Shown here: positions 8,464 through 18,112 of the stretch, in pieces | How the letters are laid out: each line of letters starts with the position of its first letter | Numbering within the stretch: position 1 is the first letter of the stretch | NCBI GenBank assembly: GCA_018674175.1 | Contig: JABHAT010000029.1 | Coordinates: forward strand, 1-64,000 | Direction: 5' to 3' | From: Gammaproteobacteria bacterium | Lineage (GTDB): Bacteria; Pseudomonadota; Gammaproteobacteria; Poriferisulfidales; GCA-002705445 | Length of the DNA stretch: 64,000 nt | Notes under the pieces: generated by a model | The model's input: the letters and a program-made list of their open reading frames with translations, nothing else | Database searches by the model: none | Told to the model about the DNA's origin: nothing | Made by a program: the position numbers and the translations under genes

Positions 8464-8799
8464 ATGTCTGATGATATTATATCAAAAAGCGGAGAAGTTG
8501 TCGGCCAATGGAATGGTGATAGTGTTGCTGACCTTCAAAAAGAACTTCAAAAAATTAAAATGGACCTAAGAAAACAAGGTAAAAAAGATAAGGTTGAACA
8601 TAATGGTGTTCCACATAGTGATCAGTTCCCAGATGATCTTAAGAATTTCACTGCCTATATACTTTGGGCGGTTGATAAGAATGAGAAAGTTTTAGTTGGC
8701 TCTGGTGCAAATAGAACAGAAACTGTTGAAAGTATTAGAGAATTTTATGCAAATGATGAAGCAAAAGCTTCAATAGATAGACATAATCTAGAAGAATAA
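8464..8799 (+). CDS. Conserved hypothetical, 111 residues
   Basis: A small soluble protein of unknown function, with no membrane segment, signal or cysteine. The first half is charged and helical (residues about 20-45), followed by a region with several aromatic residues (FTAYILWAVDK). The start is well supported by AGGGGTAATAAAATG at about 8452. It is divergent from the chromate transporter with a 70-base gap and stands alone, transcribed towards a convergent small gene. Confidence 0.75.
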   Translation: MSDDIISKSGEVVGQWNGDSVADLQKELQKIKMDLRKQGKKDKVEHNGVPHSDQFPDDLKNFTAYILWAVDKNEKVLVGSGANRTETVESIREFYANDEAKASIDRHNLEE

Positions 8800-8812
8800 A
8801 TTTATTGGGATA

Positions 8813-9043
8813 TTATTTCTCCCATTCTCTTAATATGGGAGCATCTCTTTTATCAAGAATTAACATTTCTGCCTCAAGCATATCTTCGGCAAATACTACC
8901 TTATAAGCGTTAGGGTCGTTAGGAGATTTCTCCATACGCAAGTTTTTTAGTAGGACCCTAGCTTCCTTATAGGTTTCAAAGGTTTCAATATGATCCACTG
9001 ATTTAAACTTATTATTTTGATATTTGAATACAAAGTATGGCAT
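8813..9043 (-). CDS. Conserved small hypothetical protein
   Basis: A 76-residue protein starting MPYFVFKY and ending LREWEK. The pattern of an N-terminal beta strand followed by an ARVLLKNLR helix and a late acidic helix (AEDMLEAEMLIL) suggests a compact alpha/beta fold. I recognise the general look of a family common in proteobacteria, often next to housekeeping genes, but can assign no function. It is transcribed divergently from rpiA. Confidence 0.75.
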   Translation of the reverse strand: MPYFVFKYQNNKFKSVDHIETFETYKEARVLLKNLRMEKSPNDPNAYKVVFAEDMLEAEMLILDKRDAPILREWEK

Positions 9044-9084
9044 TAATCAATTATAATACAGTTTCATAACTTTTAGTGAAAATA

Positions 9085-9750
9085 ATGAGCAACTCTGAAC
9101 AAAAAAAGCAGGCCGTAGCTAGAGCAGCAATAGAGTATGTTGAGTACGACGATATTATTGGTGTTGGAACTGGATCTACAGTCGACTATTTTATAGAATA
9201 TTTGAAACCATTAAAAAATAAAATTTCAGGAACCGTTGCAAGCTCAATATCAACAAAAGAAAAGCTTGAAGCAAATGGTATTCGCGTTATTGATTTAAAC
9301 GAGGTTAGTGATATACCAATATATATAGATGGAGCTGATGAAGTAAATTCAAACTTACAATTAATTAAAGGTGGCGGTGGTGCACTCACGCGTGAAAAGA
9401 TAATAGCTGGCGCTTCTCAAAAATTTTTATGTATTGTAGATGAGTCTAAGGTAGTTGATGTTTTAGGAAAATTTCCATTACCGCTAGAAGTCTTACCAAT
9501 GGCTAGGTCATTTGTTGCTAGAGAGATTATAAAAATAAAAGGCATGCCTGCTTGGAGAGAGGGATTGATTACAGATAATGGAAATATTATTTTAGATATA
9601 AATCATTTGGATATTATTGAGCCTATAAAATTAGAAAAAGAGCTAAATCAAATTCCCGGTGTAGTTACAGTTGGTCTTTTTGCAGCAAGAGGTGCGGATA
9701 AAGTTTTGGTTAGTAACGACAAAGAAGTAATAGAGTTAAAAAAAGATTAA
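9085..9750 (+). CDS. rpiA: Ribose-5-phosphate isomerase A
   Basis: Interconverts ribose 5-phosphate and ribulose 5-phosphate in the pentose phosphate and, where present, Calvin pathways. The conserved motifs are [10 protein letters not shown] (about 27-36), DGADE (about 80-84) and [12 protein letters not shown] (about 93-104). The length of 221 residues is standard. A GTG at 9076 is also in frame; I chose the ATG at 9085 because it begins the usual N-terminus, though neither has a strong ribosome site. The 3' end overlaps the convergent pseudouridine synthase gene by four bases. Confidence 0.95.
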   Translation: MSNSEQKKQAVARAAIEYVEYDDIIGVGTGSTVDYFIEYLKPLKNKISGTVASSISTKEKLEANGIRVIDLNEVSDIPIYIDGADEVNSNLQLIKGGGGALTREKIIAGASQKFLCIVDESKVVDVLGKFPLPLEVLPMARSFVAREIIKIKGMPAWREGLITDNGNIILDINHLDIIEPIKLEKELNQIPGVVTVGLFAARGADKVLVSNDKEVIELKKD

Positions 9751-10439
9751 GCTGTAATTTTTTCTGCGTTAACTTCCTTGAATTCCCCGAGTTTCATATT
9801 CGCAATTGAGTATTTTCCATAATGTGTTCTGACAATTCTATTCACAACAAGATTTAAGCTTTCAAAAATTTTTCTAATTTCTCTATTCTTTCCTTCAGTA
9901 AGCTTCATAATAAACCAATTGTTCGTATTTAATTTTTTCTCCAAAGTTATTTCATCAACTTTGTGAGTTATACCATCAATTGTAATTCCGTCTTTAATTT
10001 TTTTTATATAGGAATTTTGCATATTCCCATACACCTTAACTTTGTATGTCCTACTAATTTTATTTTTTGGAAGCTCATAGTATCTTGCATAGTCACCGTT
10101 ATTAGTAAAAAGCAAAAGACCTTCTGTATTATAATCAAGTCTTCCAATACTTATTAGATGCTGTTTATTATCTGGCAATAGGTCATAAACAGTTTTTCTA
10201 TCTAATTCATCTTTTCTAGATGTTATGTAACCTTTTGGCTTATTTAATATATATAATTCAATTTCACTTTGACCGACAATATGAGTATTACCAATATAAA
10301 CTTCATCTTTTTCATCTACTTGATATGAAAAATCATTACATATAACGTTATTAATAATTACTTTATCATCCTTAATAATTTTTTCTGCTTCTCTTCTGGA
10401 GCAGTAACCTGCATGCGCTAAAAATTTTGATAATCTCAT
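9747..10439 (-). CDS. RsuA/RluB-family pseudouridine synthase
   Basis: A ribosomal RNA pseudouridine synthase with an N-terminal S4 RNA-binding domain ([19 protein letters not shown], residues 1-19) and a catalytic domain whose motif [18 protein letters not shown] (about 98-115) includes the essential aspartate. Length 230. It is closest in layout to RluB (23S rRNA U2605), without the long C-terminal extension of E. coli RluB. It is coupled to tas upstream by a one-base TAATG overlap. The exact target uridine is not certain. Confidence 0.9.
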   Translation of the reverse strand: MRLSKFLAHAGYCSRREAEKIIKDDKVIINNVICNDFSYQVDEKDEVYIGNTHIVGQSEIELYILNKPKGYITSRKDELDRKTVYDLLPDNKQHLISIGRLDYNTEGLLLFTNNGDYARYYELPKNKISRTYKVKVYGNMQNSYIKKIKDGITIDGITHKVDEITLEKKLNTNNWFIMKLTEGKNREIRKIFESLNLVVNRIVRTHYGKYSIANMKLGEFKEVNAEKITA

Positions 10440-11482
10440 TATGGGGCTGGATTAGGTTGGCTTAAATGTATAGATTCAATTTCACTAATAATTTCTTCAT
10501 CTAGAATTAAATCAATACTTTTTATATTTTCGTTGAGCTGAGATAAATTAGTTGCACCAATAATATTACTTGTAACAAAAGGCTGTTGATTTACAAAAGA
10601 TAAAGCTAATTGTGTTGGTGTAATATTATACTTTTTAGCTAACTCCACATATTTCAAAGTAGAATCTTTTGAATTTTTATTGCTATATCTATTAAATCTA
10701 TTCCATAAAGAAAGTCTAGAATCCTTTGGTTTATTGTTAATATATTTCCCAGTAAGGACACCAAAACCAAGCGGAGAATATGCTAATAATTTTATATTTT
10801 CCATTTCTGCGATTTCAGCCATATTAATTTCGTATGTTCTATTTAATAAACTGTATGGATTTTGGATGGTAACAATCTTTGAGAAAGATTTTTCTTTAGA
10901 TATCTCTAAAAATTTCATAGCACCCCAAGATGTATCATTAGATAATCCGATAGATCTAATTTTACCAGAGATTACTAAATTATTTAGTGCTTCATAGCTT
11001 TCATTTAAATTATCAATAATTTCATTTGCATTTTCTTTACTATATTTATAATTTAATTGTCCAAAATAATTTGTTTGTCTTTGCGGCCAATGAATTTGAT
11101 ATAAGTCTATATAGTCTGTATTTAATCTTTTTAAATTTTCTGATATAGCTTTTTCAATATTTCTTTTATCTATCTTAAGGGAGCTTCTGATATAAGAAAA
11201 ATCCGGAGCTGGCCCAGTAACTTTAGAAGCTATAATGACATCATCTCTATTGTTACGCTTTTTTAACCAGGAACCTATGTATTTTTCAGTTAAACCCTGA
11301 GTTTTAGAGTTAGGTGGTACTGGGTACATTTCTGCAGTATCAATAAAATTAACACCATGTTCTAGAGAAAAATCTAATTGCTCATGCGCCTCTTTTTCAG
11401 TATTTTGCTCGCCAAATGTCATGGTGCCTAAACAAATTTTACTAACCTCTATATTTGTATGTCCAAGCTTAGAATAAATCAT
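10439..11482 (-). CDS. tas: Aldo/keto reductase, Tas family
   Basis: An NADPH-dependent aldo/keto reductase of 347 residues. The start (LGTMTFGEQNTEKEAHEQLD, about 18-37) and DTAEMYPVPP (about 49-58) closely resemble E. coli Tas. The catalytic D/Y/K/H set is visible as D49, Y54, K in ASKVTGP and H in QIHWPQR. Tas suppresses tyrosine auxotrophy in E. coli, but its physiological substrate is unknown. The FmdB-like gene lies nine bases upstream, so the run fmdB-tas-pseudouridine synthase looks like an operon. Confidence 0.92.
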   Translation of the reverse strand: MIYSKLGHTNIEVSKICLGTMTFGEQNTEKEAHEQLDFSLEHGVNFIDTAEMYPVPPNSKTQGLTEKYIGSWLKKRNNRDDVIIASKVTGPAPDFSYIRSSLKIDKRNIEKAISENLKRLNTDYIDLYQIHWPQRQTNYFGQLNYKYSKENANEIIDNLNESYEALNNLVISGKIRSIGLSNDTSWGAMKFLEISKEKSFSKIVTIQNPYSLLNRTYEINMAEIAEMENIKLLAYSPLGFGVLTGKYINNKPKDSRLSLWNRFNRYSNKNSKDSTLKYVELAKKYNITPTQLALSFVNQQPFVTSNIIGATNLSQLNENIKSIDLILDEEIISEIESIHLSQPNPAP

Positions 11483-11491
11483 ATCAATTGA

Positions 11492-11710
11492 TTAAGTTTT
11501 AGTTTTTTTCTCGGGAGTTTTTTTAGCTTTGGTTTTAAAGTCAGTTTCATACCAGCCTGTGCCTTTTAATTTGAATCCAGCTGCGGTAACTAATTTTTTC
11601 AATTTATGTTCATTACATTTTGGGCATAATGTTAATTTGGCATCAGAAATCTTCTGAATAATATCAAATTGGTGGCCACAAGCTTCGCATTGATATTCAT
11701 ATATTGGCAT
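11492..11710 (-). CDS. FmdB-family zinc-ribbon protein
   Basis: A 72-residue putative regulatory protein. Two CxxC knuckles (CEAC at about 8-11 and CPKC at about 33-36) form a zinc ribbon, followed by the family's KGTGWYETDFK segment and a lysine-rich tail. FmdB-family proteins are widespread and were first linked to formamidase and amidase operons; their function in most bacteria is unknown. It has a good AAAGGGACAAATT ribosome site. First gene of the fmdB-tas run. Confidence 0.9.
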   Translation of the reverse strand: MPIYEYQCEACGHQFDIIQKISDAKLTLCPKCNEHKLKKLVTAAGFKLKGTGWYETDFKTKAKKTPEKKTKT

Positions 11711-11755
11711 AATTTGTCCCTTTCAAAAAAAAAATAACAGTTTAATATTACTACT

Positions 11756-12172
11756 ATGATTACTAATCAAAAATACACTAGCAAAACATCTGTAGCTCTG
11801 ATGCTTTCAGGTCTCATACCATTTATCGTTGCAATTTATTATATGCAAACTTACGATTTTGAATATGGACTTGCAATGTTTGTTCATTATAGTGCAATTA
11901 TTTTATCATTTATAGGAGCAATTAGCTGGGGCAGGAATCAAGTTGAAAAATCAGCTAAGTTATTTTATTTAAGTGTAACTCCTTCTATAATTGCATTTTC
12001 AGCTTTCTTTTTTTCTTTTCCAGATAACCTATTCATTTTGGTAGTAGGTTATTTTATAGCATGGATTATAGATTTTTTTCTTCTAGTTAAGAATAAAGAA
12101 TTTTTTATGTATTTGATAATGCGCACCATAATTACAAGCAGCGTAATATATTTACACATATATTTAACATAA
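11756..12172 (+). CDS. DUF3429 membrane protein
   Basis: A 138-residue inner-membrane protein with about four hydrophobic segments (residues about 13-28, 40-55, 70-85, 88-105, with another near the end). The motif HYSAIILSFIGAISWGRN (about 44-61) matches the DUF3429 pattern. Its function is unknown. It is divergent from the FmdB-like gene across a short 45-base gap and convergent with rpsI, 13 bases apart. Confidence 0.8.
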   Translation: MITNQKYTSKTSVALMLSGLIPFIVAIYYMQTYDFEYGLAMFVHYSAIILSFIGAISWGRNQVEKSAKLFYLSVTPSIIAFSAFFFSFPDNLFILVVGYFIAWIIDFFLLVKNKEFFMYLIMRTIITSSVIYLHIYLT

Positions 12173-12184
12173 AAGTATAAAGTA

Positions 12185-12574
12185 TTATCTTTTGGAGAAT
12201 TGAACGTCTTTTCTTGCTTTACGAAGTCCAACTTTCTTTCTTTCAACTACTCTTGAATCTCGAGTAAGAAAACCATTCTTTTTAAGTAAAGGTCTAAGTG
12301 TGTCGTCGTATTTGAGAAGTGCTCTTGCTATACCAAGTTTAATTGCTCCTGCTTGACCAGATGAACCACCACCTTTGACGGTAATTCTTATATCAGTTTT
12401 GTCTGCAGTCTCAGTTAGTTTTAATGCTTGGTTTACAACCATTATATTTGTTTCACGGTCAAAATATTTATCTATTGGATCGGAATTAACTGTTATTTTA
12501 CCTGTGCCTTTAGTAAGGAATACTCTAGCTGTAGATTCTTTTCTTCTTCCTGTTGAGTAAAAAACATTATCCAT
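12185..12574 (-). CDS. rpsI: 30S ribosomal protein uS9
   Basis: Small-subunit protein S9, whose C-terminal tail reaches the P-site tRNA. It shows [14 protein letters not shown] at the start, [11 protein letters not shown] (about 66-76) and the terminal DVQFSKR tail with basic end. 129 residues, the standard length. It lies one base downstream of rplM, the universal L13-S9 operon. Confidence 0.98.
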   Translation of the reverse strand: MDNVFYSTGRRKESTARVFLTKGTGKITVNSDPIDKYFDRETNIMVVNQALKLTETADKTDIRITVKGGGSSGQAGAIKLGIARALLKYDDTLRPLLKKNGFLTRDSRVVERKKVGLRKARKDVQFSKR

Positions 12575-12575
12575 T

Positions 12576-13013
12576 TTATATTTCCTTAACTATTGGTTTC
12601 TGAGCATGATGATTATGTTCTGCACCTTTATAAACGTGTAGCTTCTTAATCATAGCGCTTCCTAATCTATTTTTTGGCATCATACCTTTTACAGCTTTTT
12701 CAATAATGCTTTCAGGTTTTTTCGCTTGAAGCTTAGCAAAATTAGTTGATTTTAAATTACCTATATAACCTGTGTGCCTGTGATACATTTTGTCTTCAAA
12801 TTTATTTCCTGTAACTCTAACTTTTTCGGCATTAATTACAACAACATGGTCACCTGTATCAACATGTGGTGTGTAGCATGGCTTTTTCTTTCCACGCAAC
12901 ATATCAGTGATTTCAGTAGAGAGACGACCTAGAACTTTGTCGGTAGCATCAATAACATACCAATCTCTTTCTACTGTCTCTTTTTTTGCACTAATTGTTG
13001 TTTTTGTCATCAT
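12576..13013 (-). CDS. rplM: 50S ribosomal protein uL13
   Basis: Large-subunit protein L13, an early assembly protein that binds the 5' region of 23S rRNA. It is recognised by [18 protein letters not shown] (about 16-33), KMYHRHTGY and GMMPKNRLG. Either of two adjacent ATG codons (13013 or 13010) may start the protein. First gene of the rplM-rpsI pair. In E. coli this operon is autoregulated by L13; I saw no clear leader fold in the 57 bases before the adk stop. Confidence 0.98.
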   Translation of the reverse strand: MMTKTTISAKKETVERDWYVIDATDKVLGRLSTEITDMLRGKKKPCYTPHVDTGDHVVVINAEKVRVTGNKFEDKMYHRHTGYIGNLKSTNFAKLQAKKPESIIEKAVKGMMPKNRLGSAMIKKLHVYKGAEHNHHAQKPIVKEI

Positions 13014-13070
13014 AATCTTAAACCCTTTGTAAGGATGTGAATAATACCTAAGAATTAGTATATATACAAC

Positions 13071-13751
13071 TTATAATGTGCTTAAAACCAGTAGTTGTTT
13101 GATTTTTTCTATATTTTCTGATATCTGTGACTGAATGTCATCTATGCTTCCAATTCCGTTAATTTCAACATAAGTAGTTAAAGACCCTGGTTTTGATATT
13201 GTTTTATAGAAATCTACTAATGGGTACGTTTGTTCATGATATATGCCCAATCTTTTCTTTACAGTCTCTTCATTATCATCTGGTCTTTGTATTAAGGGTT
13301 CACCCGTTTCGTCATCTATATTCTCTTGTTTTGGAGGGTTATGTTTAATATGGTATGTTCTTCCTGAAGCTGAATGAACTCGCCTACCACTCATTCTTTG
13401 GATAATCTCTTCATCATTAACAATGATTTCTATAACGCAATCAATCTCAACTCCTTTTTCTTTTAAAGAGTTAGCTTGATCTAAAGTTCTAGGGAAGCCG
13501 TCAAATAAATATCCATTGACACAATCTTTTTCCTTAATTCTATCCTTAACTAAATCTAGTATTAATTCATCAGGGACTAAATCTCCTTTCTCCATAAGAT
13601 CTTTAGCTTTTAAGCCTAATTCTGTCTTATTTGCTACTGCTGATCTCAACATGTCCCCAGTTGATATTTGCGGTATTTCTAAATATTTAGATATAAAATG
13701 AGCTTGCGTGCCTTTTCCAGCACCGGGTGCTCCTAGCAATATAATCTTCAT
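13071..13751 (-). CDS. adk: Adenylate kinase
   Basis: Converts ATP plus AMP to two ADP. The P-loop is [10 protein letters not shown] (residues 7-16), the AMP-binding segment includes ISTGDMLR, and DGFPRT (about 84-89) is conserved. The LID domain is long and cysteine-free, so this is a non-zinc long-form enzyme. 226 residues. In a cell where AprBA uses AMP and a PPi-dependent phosphofructokinase is present, adenylate balance has an added role, but that link is only contextual. Confidence 0.97.
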   Translation of the reverse strand: MKIILLGAPGAGKGTQAHFISKYLEIPQISTGDMLRSAVANKTELGLKAKDLMEKGDLVPDELILDLVKDRIKEKDCVNGYLFDGFPRTLDQANSLKEKGVEIDCVIEIIVNDEEIIQRMSGRRVHSASGRTYHIKHNPPKQENIDDETGEPLIQRPDDNEETVKKRLGIYHEQTYPLVDFYKTISKPGSLTTYVEINGIGSIDDIQSQISENIEKIKQLLVLSTL

Positions 13752-13770
13752 GTGAAATCCTTAAAAAAAT

Positions 13771-13790
13771 TTATTATTATTATTATTATT
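13771..13790. repeat. TTA trinucleotide microsatellite
   Basis: Six and two-thirds tandem copies of TTA lie about 20 bases upstream of the adk start on its 5' side. Such a tract can vary in length by slippage and lies in the adk/pfp divergent promoter region. No functional evidence is visible. Confidence 0.7.
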
Positions 13791-13938
13791 TTAAAAATTA
13801 AATATAACCTTACATATAATAATTATCAAATAAGTAACTTGTATAAACCCATAAAAAACATTAACTGAGTTTACTCTCAACAGTATTTTACTATGCTAAA
13901 ATGTCACAATAATCAAAATAACAAATTAATTGAATTTC

Positions 13939-15192
13939 ATGGAAAATAAAAAGAAGAATGCATTTTACGCCCAATCCGGTGGTGTTACATCTGTAATTAA
14001 TGCTAGCGCAGCTGGCGTTATTGATAGCGCAAGAAAACATAAGAAGTATATTAATAAGCTTTATGCTGGGCAAAACGGAATTTTAGGCGCTTTAAATCAA
14101 GATTTAATAGATACATCATTCGAGAGTAAGTCTGACATAAAGAATCTCAAATATACGCCGGGTGGAATTTTTGGCTCCTGTAGGTATAAATTGCAAGATT
14201 ATAAAGAAAATGAAGCTGATTATGAAAAACTCTTAAAAGTGTTTAAAGCCCATAATATCGGTTATTTTTTTTATAATGGTGGCGGCGATTCTCAAGACAC
14301 CACAAATAAAATATCAGAATATTGTGTTAAAAAAGGCTTCGATATTAAATGTATTGGAATTCCAAAAACGGTTGATAATGACCTCCCTCTTACCGACTGC
14401 TCACCTGGTTTTGGCTCTGTTGCAAAGTACACCGCAATTTCAACTTTAGAAGCCGGACTAGACGTTAAGTCCATGTGTGCGACATCAACAAAAGTCTTTA
14501 TATTAGAAGTTATGGGGAGGCACGCAGGATGGATTGCAGCTTCATCTGCTCTTGCTAGTGAATCAAGGCAACACCCACCACATATTATTTTATTTCCAGA
14601 GATCGTATTTAATGAAAAATTATTTTTAAAAAATGTTAAAAATATTGTAGCAAAATTTGGATATTGTGTTGTTGTGACTTCCGAAGGAGTAAAAAATAAA
14701 CAAGGTAAATTTTTATCTGAAAGTGGTATCAAAGATGCATTTGGTCACGCTCAGCTAGGTGGTGTATCACCATATCTTTCAGATTTAATAAAAGCAAAAA
14801 ATGGTTATAAATGCCATTGGGCTGTTGCAGATTATCTTCAAAGATCTGCTAGGCACATAGCATCTAAAACTGATGTAGAGCAAGCATATGCACTAGGGTC
14901 TTATGCAGTGGACTTAGCAGTAAGCGGCAAAAATGCAGTTATGACGAGTATTAAAAGAACTTTAAATAAACCTTACAAATGGAAGCTATCAACAGTACCA
15001 CTTCACAAAGTTGCAAATGTGGAGAAGAAAATGCCAAAAAATTATATATCAGCAGACGGTTATCATATTACAAGTGCTTGCAGAAAATATATGGCGCCAT
15101 TAATAAATGGAGAAGACTGTCCAAAATACAAAAATGGTATCCCCTTATATACTTCTTTTAAAAATAAAAAAGTTAAAAAAATTAAATTATAA
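13939..15192 (+). CDS. pfp: PPi-dependent 6-phosphofructokinase
   Basis: Reversibly interconverts fructose 6-phosphate and fructose 1,6-bisphosphate using pyrophosphate. It has a PFK fold of about 417 residues. Two marks separate it from ATP enzymes: NGGGDSQDT (aspartate in place of the ATP-type glycine of GGDGT) and PKTVDNDL (lysine where ATP enzymes have glycine). The actual start is the ATG at 13939; an upstream TTG at 13930 is in frame but unsupported. Reversibility would let the same enzyme serve glycolysis and gluconeogenesis. cmoA follows after four bases. Confidence 0.92.
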   Translation: MENKKKNAFYAQSGGVTSVINASAAGVIDSARKHKKYINKLYAGQNGILGALNQDLIDTSFESKSDIKNLKYTPGGIFGSCRYKLQDYKENEADYEKLLKVFKAHNIGYFFYNGGGDSQDTTNKISEYCVKKGFDIKCIGIPKTVDNDLPLTDCSPGFGSVAKYTAISTLEAGLDVKSMCATSTKVFILEVMGRHAGWIAASSALASESRQHPPHIILFPEIVFNEKLFLKNVKNIVAKFGYCVVVTSEGVKNKQGKFLSESGIKDAFGHAQLGGVSPYLSDLIKAKNGYKCHWAVADYLQRSARHIASKTDVEQAYALGSYAVDLAVSGKNAVMTSIKRTLNKPYKWKLSTVPLHKVANVEKKMPKNYISADGYHITSACRKYMAPLINGEDCPKYKNGIPLYTSFKNKKVKKIKL

Positions 15193-15196
15193 ATAT

Positions 15197-15919
15197 ATGA
15201 AAGATCTTAAAAAAGACAATTTATATAAAAAAGATTTTCCCAGAAATCATAAATTTATTTTCGACAATAATGTTGCGGATGTATTTGAAGATATGGTTAA
15301 TAGATCAGTTCCAGGATATGAATTTTTGATCGAAAATATTGGAGTAATGGCAAAAAAATTCTACCAAAAAAATACAGTAATTTATGACCTGGGATCATCT
15401 TTGTGCGCATGTTCATTATCAATTTTAGAAAAGTTAAAAAATGTAGAAGTTCAGATATGTGCAGTAGACTCATCTCAACCGATGATAGATATATGTAAGA
15501 AAAATATAAATAGAAAAGAAATAAAATTTATACATTCTGATATTTTAGATATTGATATTAAAAACACTTCGATTGTCATTTTAAATTTAACTTTACAGTT
15601 TATTAGTCTAGAAAAAAGAACATATTTATTAGAAAAAATATTTTCTAAGCTTAATGAAAACGGAGTAATTATAATTACAGAAAAAATAAAAATAGATAAG
15701 GTATCTGATGATATATTCTTTAAAAACTTTCATGATTTTTTTAAAGAAAATAATGGTTATTCTAAAGAAGAAATTGATAGAAAAAAAATAGCGCTCTCAG
15801 AAACTATGATAATTGAAACTGAGAAAATACACGAAGATAGATTTAGAGATATTGGTTGTAAGAAATTTTATAAATGGTTTCAATGTTACAACTTTGTATC
15901 GTGGGTGCTAATAAAATAA
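15197..15919 (+). CDS. cmoA: Carboxy-SAM synthase
   Basis: Makes carboxy-S-adenosylmethionine from SAM and prephenate, used by CmoB for wobble uridine modification. The Rossmann methyltransferase motif is VIYDLGSSLCACSLSI (about 57-72), then AVDSSQPMI (about 84-92). The family opening (DFPRNHKFIFDNNVADVFEDM) is present. The start at ATG 15197 gives 240 residues, like known CmoA; a longer in-frame start at 15107 lies inside pfp and is unlikely. It overlaps cmoB. Confidence 0.94.
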   Translation: MKDLKKDNLYKKDFPRNHKFIFDNNVADVFEDMVNRSVPGYEFLIENIGVMAKKFYQKNTVIYDLGSSLCACSLSILEKLKNVEVQICAVDSSQPMIDICKKNINRKEIKFIHSDILDIDIKNTSIVILNLTLQFISLEKRTYLLEKIFSKLNENGVIIITEKIKIDKVSDDIFFKNFHDFFKENNGYSKEEIDRKKIALSETMIIETEKIHEDRFRDIGCKKFYKWFQCYNFVSWVLIK

Positions 15920-16890
15920 ACATTCTCTCTTATTTAAAAAATAATAATTTTTATTCTAAGGATACTTTTAACGAATATAAATATTTATTTGATATGTTTT
16001 TAAAAAATGACAGCTTCAGTAAGCACGGGAATAAAGATAAATGGTTTGATATTTTAAAATCTCTTCCTAATTTAGATACTAAATATTTAGATTATTCGGG
16101 CAGCCAAATAGTTATTGGTAAGCCAGAAGAAATTAACATAGCAGAGAAGCAGATACTTGAAAATGAATTATTAAAATTATGTCCATGGCGCAAAGGCCCA
16201 TTCAATGTTTTTGGTTTAGAAATTGATTCAGAGTGGCGTTCAGAAAAAAAATGGGAAAGAATAAAAAATTATTTACCTAGTGCTAAAGGCTTGAGAATTG
16301 GCGACATAGGTTGTAGCAATGGTTATTATGCTTACAAATTGTTAGATTTGTCTCCAGAATTAATTATAGGTATGGATAAAACAGCATTATTTATAATTCA
16401 ATTTCTCTCAATCAAATATTATACAAAACAAATTCAGGAGTTATTGGTTATTCCGTGTTCCGCAGAAGAGTTTGGGCAAGAAAATTTTGATTTTGATCTG
16501 CTGCTATCTATGGGAATACTTTATCATTCAAAAAATCCCGAAAGTCATCTTGATGTATTAAAAAATCTTCTTAAGAAAAATGGTCATTTGGTTATAGAAA
16601 CTATTATCTCAATGACTGATTCAAACATTAATATTGATAGGGGTCAAAAGTATGCTGGAATGAAAAATATTGGCACCATATTCACCAAAAATCATTTAAT
16701 TAGTTTATTAAAAAAATACCAATTTAAAAATATTGAATGTGTTGATGAGACCTATACCACGACTGACGAGCAAAGAGCAACAAAATGGATGGAGGGCAAA
16801 AGCTTCAAAGATTTTTTATTACCAAATGGTGATACTATTGAGGGCTACCCCCCTGTATGTAGAGCTATATTTATAGCTCAAAAAAAGTGA
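15901..16890 (+). CDS. cmoB: tRNA U34 carboxymethyltransferase
   Basis: Transfers the carboxymethyl group from carboxy-SAM to 5-hydroxyuridine 34 of tRNA, giving cmo5U. Hallmarks seen are CPWRKGPFNVFG, DSEWRSEKKWERI, GDIGCSNGYYAYK (SAM site), SMGILYHSKNPESHL and the terminal EGYPPVCRAIFIA. I place the start at GTG 15901 (about 329 residues) because the reading frame from ATG 15874 would be about 13 residues longer before the first conserved segment than in E. coli; this is not certain. Overlaps cmoA by 19 bases. Confidence 0.93.
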   Translation: MGANKINILSYLKNNNFYSKDTFNEYKYLFDMFLKNDSFSKHGNKDKWFDILKSLPNLDTKYLDYSGSQIVIGKPEEINIAEKQILENELLKLCPWRKGPFNVFGLEIDSEWRSEKKWERIKNYLPSAKGLRIGDIGCSNGYYAYKLLDLSPELIIGMDKTALFIIQFLSIKYYTKQIQELLVIPCSAEEFGQENFDFDLLLSMGILYHSKNPESHLDVLKNLLKKNGHLVIETIISMTDSNINIDRGQKYAGMKNIGTIFTKNHLISLLKKYQFKNIECVDETYTTTDEQRATKWMEGKSFKDFLLPNGDTIEGYPPVCRAIFIAQKK

Positions 16891-16934
16891 TTGTGATATT
16901 ATTTGTGAGATTATAAATTAAGCAAGGATAAATT

Positions 16935-18101
16935 ATGGTGGCTAAAGTATTTACTTCTGAATCAGTATCAGAAGGTCATCCAGATAAGTTATGCGATCAG
17001 GTTTCTGATGCAATATTAGATGCTACATTGACCCAAGATAAAAAGGCTAGAGTTGCTTGTGAAACCTTAGTTAAGTCTGAGGTAGGATCTTTGGGAGTAG
17101 TCGTATTAGGTGGTGAGATAACAACTTCTGCAAATATAAACTATGAAGATATCGTTAGAAAAACTATCAATGATATAGGTTACGACTCGAAAGAATTGGG
17201 TTTTGATTCTAAAACAGTAGAATTTATAAATAAAATTGGACTACAATCTCAGGACATAGCGCAAGGTGTAGATAGAGATAATGATGAGGAACAGGGTGCA
17301 GGAGATCAAGGACTGATGTTTGGTTATGCAAATAACGAAACAGATGTTTTAATGCCAGCCCCAATAACTTATTCACATAGATTAGTGCATAAACTTGCAG
17401 CACTAAGAAAAGCTAAAGATGTTGATTGGCTAAGACCTGATGCAAAAAGCCAGGTGACATTTAAATACGATTCTGGAAAAATCCATTCCATAGATACAAT
17501 AGTTATTTCCACGCAACACTCTCCAAGCGTTAGTCAAAAGGATATAAAAGAATATGTTTACGATAAAGTAATAAAAGAAGTTTTACCTTCAAACTACCTT
17601 ACTAAAGAAACTATAGTGCATGTAAATCCTACAGGTACTTTTGAAATAGGTGGCCCAGTTGGAGATTGTGGTCTTACTGGGAGAAAAATAATTGTTGATA
17701 CGTATGGTGGAATGGCCAGACATGGAGGCGGAGCTTTTTCTGGTAAAGATCCATCAAAAGTAGATAGATCAGCAGCATATGCTGCAAGATATGTAGCGAA
17801 AAATATTGTAGCTGCAGGATTAGCAGAAAAATGTGAGCTTCAAGTATCTTATGCTATTGGAGTGGCAAAACCGACATCTATAAGTATTGACACATTTGGG
17901 ACGTCGAATGTAGATGAGGCAAAAATTGTACATATTATTAATGAGGTTTTTGACTTGCGCCCATGGGGAATTATCAATATGCTTGACTTATTAAAACCAA
18001 TATATAGAGAGACTGCCTCGTACGGCCATTTTGGCAGAAGTGATTTAAATCTTTCTTGGGAAAAAACAGACCAAATTGAAAAAATAAAAAGTTTAATATA
18101 A
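16935..18101 (+). CDS. metK: S-adenosylmethionine synthetase
   Basis: Makes SAM from methionine and ATP. The family signature set is complete: [15 protein letters not shown] (about 8-22), [12 protein letters not shown] (about 115-126) and [19 protein letters not shown] (about 256-274). 388 residues. AAGGATAAATT precedes the ATG. The upstream gap from cmoB is only 44 bases and holds no SAM riboswitch that I can see. ahcY follows after 11 bases, giving a SAM production/recycling pair. Confidence 0.98.
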   Translation: MVAKVFTSESVSEGHPDKLCDQVSDAILDATLTQDKKARVACETLVKSEVGSLGVVVLGGEITTSANINYEDIVRKTINDIGYDSKELGFDSKTVEFINKIGLQSQDIAQGVDRDNDEEQGAGDQGLMFGYANNETDVLMPAPITYSHRLVHKLAALRKAKDVDWLRPDAKSQVTFKYDSGKIHSIDTIVISTQHSPSVSQKDIKEYVYDKVIKEVLPSNYLTKETIVHVNPTGTFEIGGPVGDCGLTGRKIIVDTYGGMARHGGGAFSGKDPSKVDRSAAYAARYVAKNIVAAGLAEKCELQVSYAIGVAKPTSISIDTFGTSNVDEAKIVHIINEVFDLRPWGIINMLDLLKPIYRETASYGHFGRSDLNLSWEKTDQIEKIKSLI

Positions 18102-18112
18102 GGAGCATGATT

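Noticed and set aside
14292-14732. 146-codon minus-strand ORF inside pfp
   Set aside because: It is a shadow of the pfp reading frame, which has complete family motifs.
16891-16934. Possible SAM riboswitch ahead of metK
   Set aside because: The gap is only 44 bases and no aptamer core could be drawn.
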